Shown: one piece after another, positions 57,372 to 64,000 of the stretch
How the letters are laid out: every line of letters begins with the position of its first letter
Position numbering within the stretch: the stretch's first letter is position 1
Assembly: GCA_004340125.1 (NCBI GenBank)
Contig: SLUK01000009.1
Location: forward strand, 1 to 64,000
From: Harryflintia acetispora
GTDB taxonomy: Bacteria > Bacillota > Clostridia > Oscillospirales > Ruminococcaceae
DNA length: 64,000 nt
Direction: 5' to 3'
Notes under the pieces: generated by a model
The model's input: only the letters and a program-made list of their open reading frames with translations
What the model was told of the DNA's origin: nothing
The model's database searches: none
Translations under genes and position numbers: made by a program

Positions 57372-57405
57372 ACGGCGCCGCCCCACTGTGGGGCGGCGCC
57401 GTTTT
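57372..57405 (+). terminator. Terminator of glyA
   Basis: Perfect 14-bp GC-rich stem (57372-57385 with 57389-57402), loop CTG, then TTTTAAAGG. Confidence 0.85.
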
Positions 57406-57430
57406 AAAGGATCGAAAAAAGAGGGAAAAG

Positions 57431-57513
57431 CTTGAAAGGTTTGTCTTTCAAGCGGCCGGTTCTTCACCTTGGCAGTTGTAATACTGCCATTTCGCCAAGG
57501 CCAAAACCGGTTC
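57431..57513 (+). promoter_or_regulatory. Structured leader before the secreted-protein gene
   Basis: Two stem-loops: CTTGAAAG/CTTTCAAG (57431-57452) and a longer one with arms CCTTGGC...GCCAAGG (about 57472-57500) enclosing TGGCAG/CTGCCA. No clear promoter was found between the glyA terminator and this gene. Confidence 0.4.
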
Positions 57514-57534
57514 CCAAGAAAGGAGTGTCAAGGA

Positions 57535-58521
57535 ATGAAAAAGCTGATTGTCGGCGTGTTGGCAGGGGTGCTCAGCCTGGCGGTCGCGCTGCCGGGCGCG
57601 GCGGCCAAGATGCGATCCACCAGCGTGCGGCTGGACGCGGGCAGCGAGGAGCAGGTCACCGGCGGGGTGGTGCTCGAAAGCTGGCAGTGGCCGCAAAAGG
57701 ACAGGCTCCTGCTGGCCTTCACCCGGGAAGGGGTGGAGGAGCCGCAGCGGGTGATCGCCCAGCTGAATGTCGAGGAGGGGCTCGCCGGGAGCCTTTACAG
57801 CACCGCCAAGAAGGGCGAGCTCGGCTTCAAAAGCCGCTTGTACGACGACCGGGCGGAATTTTTGCTGGGAGAGAATCAATTTTCTTTGGAGCTGCCCGAC
57901 GGCGGAGTGCTGCGCACCGAGCGCGCCGACTTCTACGGGGACTACCTGCCCGAATTTAAGGGGGAATACTTCTACCAGGGGGTACAGTTTAACTCCAGCG
58001 AGGAGTACTATTTCTGCGAGCGGATGGCCCGGGGCCTCGGGATGAAGGGGGAGGCCGTCTGCGACAAGCTGATGGTCTACTCCAACCGGGGGGACAACCA
58101 GGGGGAGGAGATCGCCATGATCGGATTCCCCTTCCAGGTCAAGGGGAACGAGAAGAACATGCGCTGGATGCGCGCCTCGGACCGGATCCTGGTGCAGGCC
58201 AAGGTGTACCTCCCACAGGAGTACGGCTCCTATGAGACCCAGTACTACGTCTACAACGCGCCCTCCGCGACCATGATCTCCAAGTTTACGCTCAAAGAGA
58301 ACGACCTGGTGATCCAGGATACCTACAAATCAAAAATTCTACTCCTCTCCGACAGCCAGGAACCGGTGCTCTACCTGTATGACTACCGTGAGAAGAAGCT
58401 CCAGGAGCTGGACCGCTTCACCCGCCCGGTGCAGGCGCGCTTCTCGCCCGACGGCACGCGCGCGGCGGTGATCCGTGAAAAGCGCAGCTTCGTGCCGACC
58501 ATCTATGAGTTGGAGAGCTGA
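57535..58521 (+). CDS. Secreted protein of unknown function
   Basis: A 328-residue exported protein. The signal peptide is KKLIVGVLAGVLSLAVALPGAAA, to be read as K-K plus a 19-residue hydrophobic stretch ending A-x-A near residue 25. The mature part is rich in charged and aromatic residues, with repeated short strands (RLLLAFTREGVEE, RILVQAKVYLP, QTYYVYNAP-like) and ends with a segment typical of a beta-propeller blade: FSPDGTRAAVIREKRS. It may be a small propeller, but the family is not recognised. AAAGGAG precedes ATG 57535; the frame's earlier ATG lies in the leader hairpin. Confidence 0.65.
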   Translation: MKKLIVGVLAGVLSLAVALPGAAAKMRSTSVRLDAGSEEQVTGGVVLESWQWPQKDRLLLAFTREGVEEPQRVIAQLNVEEGLAGSLYSTAKKGELGFKSRLYDDRAEFLLGENQFSLELPDGGVLRTERADFYGDYLPEFKGEYFYQGVQFNSSEEYYFCERMARGLGMKGEAVCDKLMVYSNRGDNQGEEIAMIGFPFQVKGNEKNMRWMRASDRILVQAKVYLPQEYGSYETQYYVYNAPSATMISKFTLKENDLVIQDTYKSKILLLSDSQEPVLYLYDYREKKLQELDRFTRPVQARFSPDGTRAAVIREKRSFVPTIYELES

Positions 58522-58526
58522 TGAGA

Positions 58527-58558
58527 GCCGGGACGCGTTCGCGTCCCGGCGTTTTTTT
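58527..58558 (+). terminator. Intrinsic terminator
   Basis: GCCGGGACGC pairs with GCGTCCCGGC (58527-58536 with 58541-58550), loop GTTC, then seven Ts. Confidence 0.92.
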
Positions 58559-58560
58559 GG

Positions 58561-58589
58561 TTGGCAAAGGGGGAAAAGCGCGGTATAAT
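58561..58589 (+). promoter_or_regulatory. Promoter of rarA
   Basis: TTGGCA (58561-58566), 17-bp spacer, TATAAT (58584-58589). Confidence 0.75.
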
Positions 58590-58626
58590 AGCTATCATAT
58601 CAAGTTTCATGGATTGAGGTGAGAGG

Positions 58627-59892
58627 ATGACAAGCCCACTGGCGGACCGGCTGCGCCCGCAGGACCTTGGCGAGGTAGTGGGGCAGCGGCACATCCTGGG
58701 GCAGGGCAAGGTGCTGCGCCGGCTGATCGAGGGGGGCACGATCCCCAACCTGATCTTCTACGGACCCTCGGGGGTGGGGAAAACCACCGTGGCGCGGATC
58801 ATCGCCGAGAAGGCCCACAAGAAGCTCTACAAGCTCAACGGCACCACCGCCTCCACCTCGGACATCCGGGAGATCGTGGAGAACCTGGGCAGCCTGGAGG
58901 CGATGGGCGGGGTGATCCTCTATCTGGACGAGATCCAGTACCTCAACAAAAAGCAGCAGCAGACCCTGCTGCAATTCATCGAGGACGGGTCGATCACCCT
59001 GATCGCCTCCACCACCGAGAACCCCTACTTCTATATCTATAACGCGATCCTTAGCCGTTCGACCGTCTTTGAATTTAAGCCGGTGGAAAAGGAGGAGATC
59101 CTCCCGGCGCTCGGGCGCGCCAGGACGCTGCTCGAGGGGGAGCTGGGGGAGAAAATCGAAATTTCAGGCGAAGCGCTGGAAAAGATAGCGACCCTTTCGG
59201 GCGGGGATGTGCGCCGCGCGCTTAACTCCTTCGAGCTGCTGGCCCTCTCGGGCGAGAGCGCGGACGGGGTGCGCCGGGTGGCGGACGGGAGCGTCGAGGA
59301 GGTCACCACCAAGAGCGTCATGCGCTACGACCGCTCGGCGGACGAGCACTATGACATCCTATCGGCCTTTCAAAAGTCGATCCGAGGCTCCGACCCCCAG
59401 GCGGCGCTGCACTATCTGGCAAGGCTGTTGCAGGCGGGGGATTTGATCTCGGCCTGCCGGCGCATGCTGGTGTGCGCCTGCGAGGACATCGGGCTCGCCT
59501 ATCCGCAGGCCATCCCGATCGTCAAGGCCTGTGCCGACATCGCCATGCAGGTCGGGCTGCCCGAGGCGCAAATTCCCCTGGGCGACGCGGTGGTGCTGCT
59601 GGCCACCGCGCCCAAGTCCAACAGCGGCTGCATGGGGATCGAGGCGGCGATGGCGGACATCGCCGCGGGCAATACGGGGCCGATCCCGCGGCAGCTGCAA
59701 AATAAGCACTTCGACGGCGCCGAGGTGAAGGTCAAGGGGCAATTTTACCAGTACCCGCACGACTTCCCGAACCACTACGTCGAGCAGCAGTACCTGCCGG
59801 ACAACCTGAAAGACCGCGTCTACTACCAATACGGTGAGAACAGGACCGAGCAGGCGGCGAAAGGCTACTGGGAAAAGATCAAGGGAAAATAG
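58627..59892 (+). CDS. rarA: Replication-associated AAA+ ATPase RarA/MgsA
   Basis: A 421-residue clamp-loader-like ATPase. PLADRLRPQDLGEVVGQRHIL is the family N-terminus; Walker A is YGPSGVGKTT near 45-54, Walker B LYLDEIQYLN near 98-107, sensor 1 ASTTENPYF near 128. The C-terminal MgsA region includes SIRGSDPQAALHYLARL, ACEDIGLAYPQA and YLPDNLKD. RarA acts at stalled forks. GTGAGAGG precedes the start. Flanked by its own promoter and terminator. Confidence 0.95.
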   Translation: MTSPLADRLRPQDLGEVVGQRHILGQGKVLRRLIEGGTIPNLIFYGPSGVGKTTVARIIAEKAHKKLYKLNGTTASTSDIREIVENLGSLEAMGGVILYLDEIQYLNKKQQQTLLQFIEDGSITLIASTTENPYFYIYNAILSRSTVFEFKPVEKEEILPALGRARTLLEGELGEKIEISGEALEKIATLSGGDVRRALNSFELLALSGESADGVRRVADGSVEEVTTKSVMRYDRSADEHYDILSAFQKSIRGSDPQAALHYLARLLQAGDLISACRRMLVCACEDIGLAYPQAIPIVKACADIAMQVGLPEAQIPLGDAVVLLATAPKSNSGCMGIEAAMADIAAGNTGPIPRQLQNKHFDGAEVKVKGQFYQYPHDFPNHYVEQQYLPDNLKDRVYYQYGENRTEQAAKGYWEKIKGK

Positions 59893-59897
59893 AAAGG

Positions 59898-59928
59898 GCC
59901 CCGAGAAACGGCTTCTCGGGGCTTTTCT
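59898..59928 (+). terminator. Terminator of rarA
   Basis: GCCCCGAGAA (59898-59907) pairs with TTCTCGGGGC (59913-59922), then TTTTCTT. It abuts the stop of the convergent gene. Confidence 0.85.
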
Positions 59929-61130
59929 TATGGATTTAAAATGATGGCGGGGCGGATTGGTCGGGAATTATACACCCCCAGCTGGCCGTTGAGATAGCCG
60001 GCGTCTGAAGCGCTGCAGGCGATGTTGGCCCAGTCCTGCCGGGGCGAGCGCAGCCAGGAGTAGGTGCCCGCGTTTGCATAGAGCGTGCCGACGGGGGAAT
60101 AGGAGTCGGCGGTGGCCCCCTCCCCCGCGAGCCAGCCAAACTGCCGGGGTATCTCATAGCTGTCCAGCGCCCAGCCGGTCCGGCTGCTGCCGTAGAGCTC
60201 GTAGGCGCTGGGCAGCCAGACCGGATCGCCGACTTTGGCGTGGGGGGAGAGCTTGGCCCGCCGTTCGGGCGACAGGCTTTGGTAGTAATCCAGGCACTGC
60301 TGGCGGGCGGTGCTGGCACTGTAGGAGTTGTCGACCCCAAACGCGCTGGAAACGGCATTGAAGTTTGCCAGCAGCACGACCGAATAGCGCTTCCCGCCGA
60401 ACTTCGTTCCGTCGTCGTCCACCACCCACCAGCTCTTTCTATCCCAGGTCACCGTCTGGCCGAGGGAGGAGGAGTCGATGGGGTCGCCGTTGTCGTCCAC
60501 CGGAAGATCGACGGCTACCTTGCAGCGCGCCTCCAGCTTTCCGCCATAGACGCTGGCGGTCACGGTCGCCGTCCCCCGCGAGACGGCGGACACGAGCCCA
60601 GTACCGTCCACCGTACAGACGGCCGGATTGCTGCTGCGCCAGCCGACGGGGGCGGCGTAGTCGCGCACCGTCATATAGGGGTGACCGGTGGGGCCGGTGG
60701 CGGCGAGGCCCGGGTTTTTCTGCACCGTCAGGCGGGCGGAGCGCTGGCCGTCGGTCTGGAGCTGGAGGGTGGGGGCGAGCGTCAGGCTCTTGATGGCGTT
60801 GTAGGTCATGGTCAGCGTCTTGCTTGACCCCTTGCGCAGGGCAGAAAGGGCCTCTTTGGGCTTCGAGGCCACGGTGACGGTGAAGTCGATGTCTTCCTGC
60901 GGCGGGTCGGGGATGGGCAGGTAGTAGGTGTACTGTCCCCCTTTGATTACAGTTTTGCCCTCGTCGGGCGCGAGGGTCATCCCGCCGCCCGAGGCCGACA
61001 CATCGAAGCCGCCGATGGCCGCATCCTGCGCGTTCACCGTCAGGATGACGTATTCCGTCGCGGCGGCCGCGGCGGCGGGCAGGGACAACAGGCACAGCGC
61101 CAGAGAGACGAGAAAGCATAGGCGTTTCAT
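59928..61130 (-). CDS. Secreted protein with Big_2-like and DUF6273-like domains
   Basis: A 400-residue exported protein. The signal peptide (MKRLCFLVSLALCLLSLP, then an alanine run) is cleaved near residue 24. About 25-120 is a beta domain with TEYVILTVNAQDAAIGGF. About 130-190 is a Big_2-like Ig domain (WRSSNPAVCTVDGTGLVSAV, GTATVTASVYGGKLEA). About 205-400 matches DUF6273: GQTVTWDRKSWWVVDDDG, then STARQQCLDYYQSLSPE, KVGDPVWLPSAYEL, SWLRSPRQDWAN and the end IRPAIILNP. No anchor seen. The only promoter found upstream is in an invertible element that faces away, so it is predicted OFF. ATG 61130 is chosen (GGTGATCGA upstream); the longer frame enters the element. Confidence 0.8.
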   Translation of the reverse strand: MKRLCFLVSLALCLLSLPAAAAAATEYVILTVNAQDAAIGGFDVSASGGGMTLAPDEGKTVIKGGQYTYYLPIPDPPQEDIDFTVTVASKPKEALSALRKGSSKTLTMTYNAIKSLTLAPTLQLQTDGQRSARLTVQKNPGLAATGPTGHPYMTVRDYAAPVGWRSSNPAVCTVDGTGLVSAVSRGTATVTASVYGGKLEARCKVAVDLPVDDNGDPIDSSSLGQTVTWDRKSWWVVDDDGTKFGGKRYSVVLLANFNAVSSAFGVDNSYSASTARQQCLDYYQSLSPERRAKLSPHAKVGDPVWLPSAYELYGSSRTGWALDSYEIPRQFGWLAGEGATADSYSPVGTLYANAGTYSWLRSPRQDWANIACSASDAGYLNGQLGVYNSRPIRPAIILNP

Positions 61131-61230
61131 TCGATCACCATTCCTTTTGGGCGGCAACAAAAAGACCAGCAGAAAGGATTTCTGCCGGTCGCCACCCGCG
61201 GGGGAAGGGGGTGAAAAGGGGCGGATTCCC

Positions 61231-61259
61231 TTGCATTTCCCACCAAAAGAGGATATAAT
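61231..61259 (+). promoter_or_regulatory. Sigma-A promoter inside element 3, facing rightward
   Basis: TTGCAT (61231-61236), 17-bp spacer ending AGAGGA, TATAAT (61254-61259), then TAGGAAAA. It shares TTGCAT, the spacer end and TATAATTAGGA with element 2. Confidence 0.8.
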
Positions 61260-61322
61260 TAGGAAAAGTGTGGGAGAGAATGGGATTTTTTTCGCTCCCC
61301 GCGCGAAAACACGGTAAAATCA

Positions 61323-61355
61323 GGCCGCTGGAAATCCTTTCTGGCGGCCTTTTTG
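61323..61355 (+). terminator. Terminator formed by the outer repeat of element 3
   Basis: GGCCGC (61323-61328) pairs with GCGGCC (61344-61349), with an inner GAAA/TTTC pairing and TTTTT after it. Confidence 0.75.
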
Positions 61356-61389
61356 CGTACAAAGGAACCTGAGAAAATCCCGCATTTGA

Positions 61390-61418
61390 TTGATATTTCA
61401 AATTCCGTCCACTATAAT
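61390..61418 (+). promoter_or_regulatory. Promoter of murD
   Basis: TTGATA (61390-61395), 17-bp spacer, TATAAT (61413-61418), outside the invertible element. Confidence 0.75.
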
Positions 61419-61484
61419 AATAAGGTATGGGATTTTTCCCCTTCTGCCGGAGCGCGGGAGGCTGGACATAAAGGAGAGTATGGC

Positions 61485-62876
61485 ATGAACGACAGGGCGC
61501 AGCGCTTTTTTGATTTTATCCGCGGCAAGCGGGTTTCCATCGTGGGGGTCGGGGTGACCAACACCGATCTGGTCCCGCTCTTTTTGGAGAAGGGGGCGCT
61601 GGTCACGGTGCACGACAAGCGCAGCCGCGAGCAGCTCGGCGAGGTGTGCGATCGTTTCGAGGCGCTGGGCGCAAAGCTCGCACTTGGGGAGGAGTATCTG
61701 CAAAAGGTGGAGTGCGACGTCCTCCTGCGCACCCCGGGGATGTACTTTAAATCCGAGTTTTTGGAGCGGCTGCGCCAGGACGGCGCGGTGGTGACCAGCG
61801 AGATGGAAATCTTTTTCGACCTGTGCCCCTGCCCCACCTTCGCGGTGACCGGCTCGGACGGCAAGACCACCACCACCACCCTGATCGCCGAAATGCTGCG
61901 GGAGGCGGGCTACCGGGTGCATCTGGGCGGGAACATCGGCAAGGCGCTGCTGCCGGGGATCGAAGAGATTACCCCGCAGGATATGGCGGTGGTGGAGCTC
62001 TCGAGCTTCCAGCTGATCTCGATGCGCTGCGCGCCGGATGTGAGCGTGGTGACCAACGTCGCCCCCAACCACCTGGATGTGCACAAGGACATGGCCGAAT
62101 ACATCGCCGCCAAGCGCAATATCTTTCTGCACCAGAACGCCTTCTCCAAAACGGTGCTGGGTCTCGACAACGAGATCACCCGCACCTTCCAGGATGAGGT
62201 GCGCGGACGGCTTTTCTGGTTCTCCCGCCGCGAGCGGCCTCGGTTTGGCAGCTATCTGGCGGACGACGGGAACCTGTATCTCAATACCCGCGCGGGGAGC
62301 ATCTGTCTGATGAAGCGGGAGGACATCCGCCTGCCGGGGATCCACAACGTGGAAAACTATCTGGCCGCTATCGCGGCGGTCTGCGAATACGTCACTCCCG
62401 CGCAGATGCGGGAGGTGGCGCGCACCTTCGGCGGGGTGGAGCACAGGATCGAATTCGTGCGGGAGCTTCAGGGCGTGCGCTGGTACAACGACTCGATCGC
62501 CACCTCCCCGACGCGCACCATCGCCGGGCTGCGCTCGTTTGATCAAAAGCTGATCATCATCGCGGGCGGGTACGACAAGAAGATCCCCTACCTGCCGTTG
62601 GCCCCCGAAATCAACAAACATGTAAAGGTGCTTGTCTTGACAGGCGCGACCGCCGAAAAGATCGAGCAGGCGGTGGTGGAGCACCCGACCTACGACCCGT
62701 CGCAGCTGCAGATCCTGCACGCGGCCGATCTGGAAGAGGCCGTGCGGCTCGCCCGCGCGGCGGCCGTGCCGGGGGACGTCGTCTCCCTCTCGCCCGCGAG
62801 CGCCAGCTTTGATAAATACCCGAACTTCGAGGCGCGGGGCAAACACTTTAAACAGCTGGTCAATGCGCTGAAATAG
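61485..62876 (+). CDS. murD: UDP-N-acetylmuramoyl-L-alanine--D-glutamate ligase
   Basis: A 463-residue Mur ligase. The N-terminal Rossmann-like domain has VSIVGVGVTNTDLVPLF; the central domain has the ATP loop AVTGSDGKTTTTTLIAEML near 118 and VELSSFQLISM; the C-terminal domain has EHRIEFVRELQGVRWYNDS (near 325), ATSPTRTIAGL and LSPASASFDKYPNFEARG. These are MurD signatures. It adds D-glutamate in peptidoglycan synthesis. AAGGAG precedes ATG 61485; upstream in-frame codons lie in the promoter. Confidence 0.95.
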   Translation: MNDRAQRFFDFIRGKRVSIVGVGVTNTDLVPLFLEKGALVTVHDKRSREQLGEVCDRFEALGAKLALGEEYLQKVECDVLLRTPGMYFKSEFLERLRQDGAVVTSEMEIFFDLCPCPTFAVTGSDGKTTTTTLIAEMLREAGYRVHLGGNIGKALLPGIEEITPQDMAVVELSSFQLISMRCAPDVSVVTNVAPNHLDVHKDMAEYIAAKRNIFLHQNAFSKTVLGLDNEITRTFQDEVRGRLFWFSRRERPRFGSYLADDGNLYLNTRAGSICLMKREDIRLPGIHNVENYLAAIAAVCEYVTPAQMREVARTFGGVEHRIEFVRELQGVRWYNDSIATSPTRTIAGLRSFDQKLIIIAGGYDKKIPYLPLAPEINKHVKVLVLTGATAEKIEQAVVEHPTYDPSQLQILHAADLEEAVRLARAAAVPGDVVSLSPASASFDKYPNFEARGKHFKQLVNALK

Positions 62877-62933
62877 TCGAAAAACGTATAGAAAATACAG
62901 GATTATACAAAAAGTAATCGAAAAGGAGCGGAT

Positions 62934-63974
62934 ATGATGGAAACGTCAGCATTGCTGCGCACACTCAGCGAAGCGGTCGGCGTGGCGGGAAGCGAAAGCG
63001 GGGTCCTCGCCGCGGCGAGGGAGGAGCTCCTGAAAATCGGGAAGTGCGAAGTCAGCCCCCTCGGCTCGCTGATCTGTAAAATTCGCGAGCCCAAGGCGGG
63101 GAGAGCCCACGTCATGCTGGACGCCCACCTCGACGAGATCGGGCTGATCGTGACCGCCATCCTGCCGGATGGTTTTTTGAAGGTTTCGAACTGCGGGGGG
63201 ATCGACCGGCGGATCCTGCCCGCCTGCCAGGTGACCATCCACGGCAGGGAGCCGCTGAAGGCAGTGGTCTGCTCGGTGCCGCCCCACCTGCAGGATAAAG
63301 AACAGAAAAAGACCCAGAAGATCGAGGAGTTCACCCTCGACGCGGGCCTGGGCTTTGAGGCGGCGCAAAAGCTGATCGCCCCGGGGGACCGGGTGACGAT
63401 CGACGCGCCCTTCGCCGGGCTGCTGGGCGGCAGGGTGACCGGAAAGAGCCTCGACAACCGCGCCGGGTGCGCGGCGGTCATACGCGCGGGCGAGCTGCTG
63501 GCGCAGTCCCCATTGGACTGCGGACTGAGCGTGGTGCTTTCCTCCTTGGAGGAGGTGGGCGAGCAGGGGGCGCAGTGCGCGGCCTATGCGCTCGCGCCCA
63601 CCCACGCGATCGTGGTGGACGTCTCGTTCGCCGGCGCGCCGGGCCTCGGGCCGGTGCGGCAGGCAGCTTTCGGCAGCGGGGCGATGGTGGGCTTTGCCCC
63701 CACCCTTTGCGGCGAGATGAGCCGGGGGTTGATAGAAACCGCTGAGCGCCATCAGATCCCCCACACCCCCGAGGTGATGGGCGGGAAGAGCGGCACCAAC
63801 GCCGACAATATCGCCGCCTCGCGCTGCGGGGTGCGCACAGCACTCCTCTCGATCCCGCAGCGCAACATGCACACCCCCGTCGAGATCGTGGACACCGCCG
63901 ACATCGAGGCGGTGGCAAACCTCATCGCGGCCTATCTGTGCGACAACTTTTCATTGGAGGGATTCGGATGCTAG
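62934..63974 (+). CDS. M42-family metallo-aminopeptidase
   Basis: A 346-residue M42 (TET-type) peptidase. Metal ligands and signatures: MLDAHLDEIGLIV near 62, SLDNRAGCAAVI near 170 with the bridging Asp, LSSLEEVGEQGA near 205 (catalytic Glu pair), VVDVSFAGAPG near 228, and IPQRNMHTPVEIVD near 313 with the last His. These enzymes form tetrahedral dodecamers that trim peptides in the cytoplasm. AAAAGGAG precedes ATG 62934. Its stop overlaps the start of a second gene of the same kind. Confidence 0.92.
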   Translation: MMETSALLRTLSEAVGVAGSESGVLAAAREELLKIGKCEVSPLGSLICKIREPKAGRAHVMLDAHLDEIGLIVTAILPDGFLKVSNCGGIDRRILPACQVTIHGREPLKAVVCSVPPHLQDKEQKKTQKIEEFTLDAGLGFEAAQKLIAPGDRVTIDAPFAGLLGGRVTGKSLDNRAGCAAVIRAGELLAQSPLDCGLSVVLSSLEEVGEQGAQCAAYALAPTHAIVVDVSFAGAPGLGPVRQAAFGSGAMVGFAPTLCGEMSRGLIETAERHQIPHTPEVMGGKSGTNADNIAASRCGVRTALLSIPQRNMHTPVEIVDTADIEAVANLIAAYLCDNFSLEGFGC

Positions 63975-64000
63975 AGCTGATCAAAGAGCTTTCCCTGCTC
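63968..64000 (+). CDS. Start of a downstream gene, probably a second M42 peptidase (partial)
   Basis: ATG at 63968 overlaps the stop of the preceding peptidase; GGAGG lies upstream (63956-63960). Only 11 codons are present (MLELIKELSLL), which resembles M42 N-termini. M42 genes often come in tandem. The call rests mainly on context. Confidence 0.45.
   Translation, partial: MLELIKELSLL

Larger units (their letters stand above)
61158..61355. repeat. Putative invertible promoter element 3 (OFF in this assembly)
   Basis: Inverted repeats of 33 bp (61158-61190 and 61323-61355, 26 of 33 matching, perfect 13-bp core CAGAAAGGATTTC) enclose 132 bp. The promoter inside (61231-61259) points right, away from the secreted-protein gene that starts at 61130. 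The outer arm forms a terminator (GGCCGC...GCGGCC then TTTTT) that would stop its transcript before murD. The -10 box is at the exact symmetry centre. Confidence 0.7.

Noticed and set aside
57431..57513. Inverted repeats before the secreted gene at 57535 as a fourth invertible element
   Set aside because: The arms are only about 16 bp apart and enclose no promoter; they form a simple RNA hairpin.
61398..62846. 482-codon minus-strand ORF opposite murD
   Set aside because: Antisense shadow of a conserved Mur ligase. Low-complexity product.
62946..63872. 308-codon minus-strand ORF opposite the M42 peptidase
   Set aside because: Antisense shadow. The metal ligands are on the plus strand.
1..64000. 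CRISPR arrays, rRNA genes or complete insertion sequences
   Set aside because: No regularly spaced short direct repeats, no rRNA-like sequence and no intact transposase gene were seen.

Overview
The window looks like the chromosome of a GC-rich, anaerobic, gut-type clostridium, probably Oscillospiraceae/Ruminococcaceae. This is inferred from strong sigma-A promoters (TTGACA-17-TATAAT) and AGGAGG ribosome sites, a sensory [FeFe]-hydrogenase module, an ABC-exported teichoic-acid-like polymer locus, a Tet(W)-type gene and high-GC housekeeping genes (guaA, glyA, rarA, murD). No CRISPR array or rRNA was seen. Two stretches are visibly AT-richer than the backbone and look acquired: about 2.9-5.2 kb and about 25.6-45.4 kb.

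Layout. 1-5.2 kb: the tail of a Gfo/Idh/MocA oxidoreductase, decayed sequence, a secreted Ig-repeat protein, a small DUF2188/zinc-ribbon pair, a lone AbiLi-like AAA ATPase, and a candidate sRNA convergent with it. 5.2-8.8 kb: tRNA-Ser(GGA) and a five-gene leftward operon (DRTGG, HATPase, HydS-like [FeFe] hydrogenase, DRTGG, PHP). 8.8-15.2 kb: a patatin, a frameshifted zinc-ribbon/TM2 gene, a divergent SIS deglycase/GntR pair with operators, a MerR regulator with a 19-bp-spacer promoter, recombinase debris and tRNA-Leu(CAG). 15.2-25.5 kb: a BMP lipoprotein, an AI-2E-type permease, two paralogous secreted proteins, an ABC-F protein, a thioesterase, an iron alcohol dehydrogenase, DUF3795 and GNAT.

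25.7-44.9 kb is a leftward cell-surface glycopolymer locus. It holds a 1187-residue fusion of two glycosyltransferase-like regions with a C-terminal radical SAM domain, a UDP-glucose dehydrogenase, further glycosyltransferases, a complete dTDP-3-acetamido-3,6-dideoxyhexose module (RmlA, RmlB, FdtA/QdtA, DegT aminotransferase, hexapeptide acetyltransferase), a TarI/IspD-like cytidylyltransferase, a CDP-glycerol-phosphotransferase-like enzyme, and a Wzm/Wzt (TagGH-like) exporter.

45,442-54,308 is an integrative mobilizable element inserted at the 3' end of guaA. A 12-bp direct repeat marks its ends. It carries tet(W) with its leader attenuator, a methyltransferase, a MobV relaxase with candidate oriT inverted repeats, a RepA-like ATPase, MobC, a tyrosine integrase, an excisionase and an XRE regulator. 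54.3-64 kb returns to core genes.

The most striking signal is a family of three putative invertible promoters (17735-17926, 19232-19428, 61158-61355). Each is a sigma-A promoter whose -10 box lies at the exact centre of a segment bounded by 30-41-bp imperfect inverted repeats, next to a gene for a signal-peptide-bearing protein. In this assembly one copy faces its gene (ON) and two face away (OFF). This predicts ON/OFF phase variation of at least three secreted or surface proteins.
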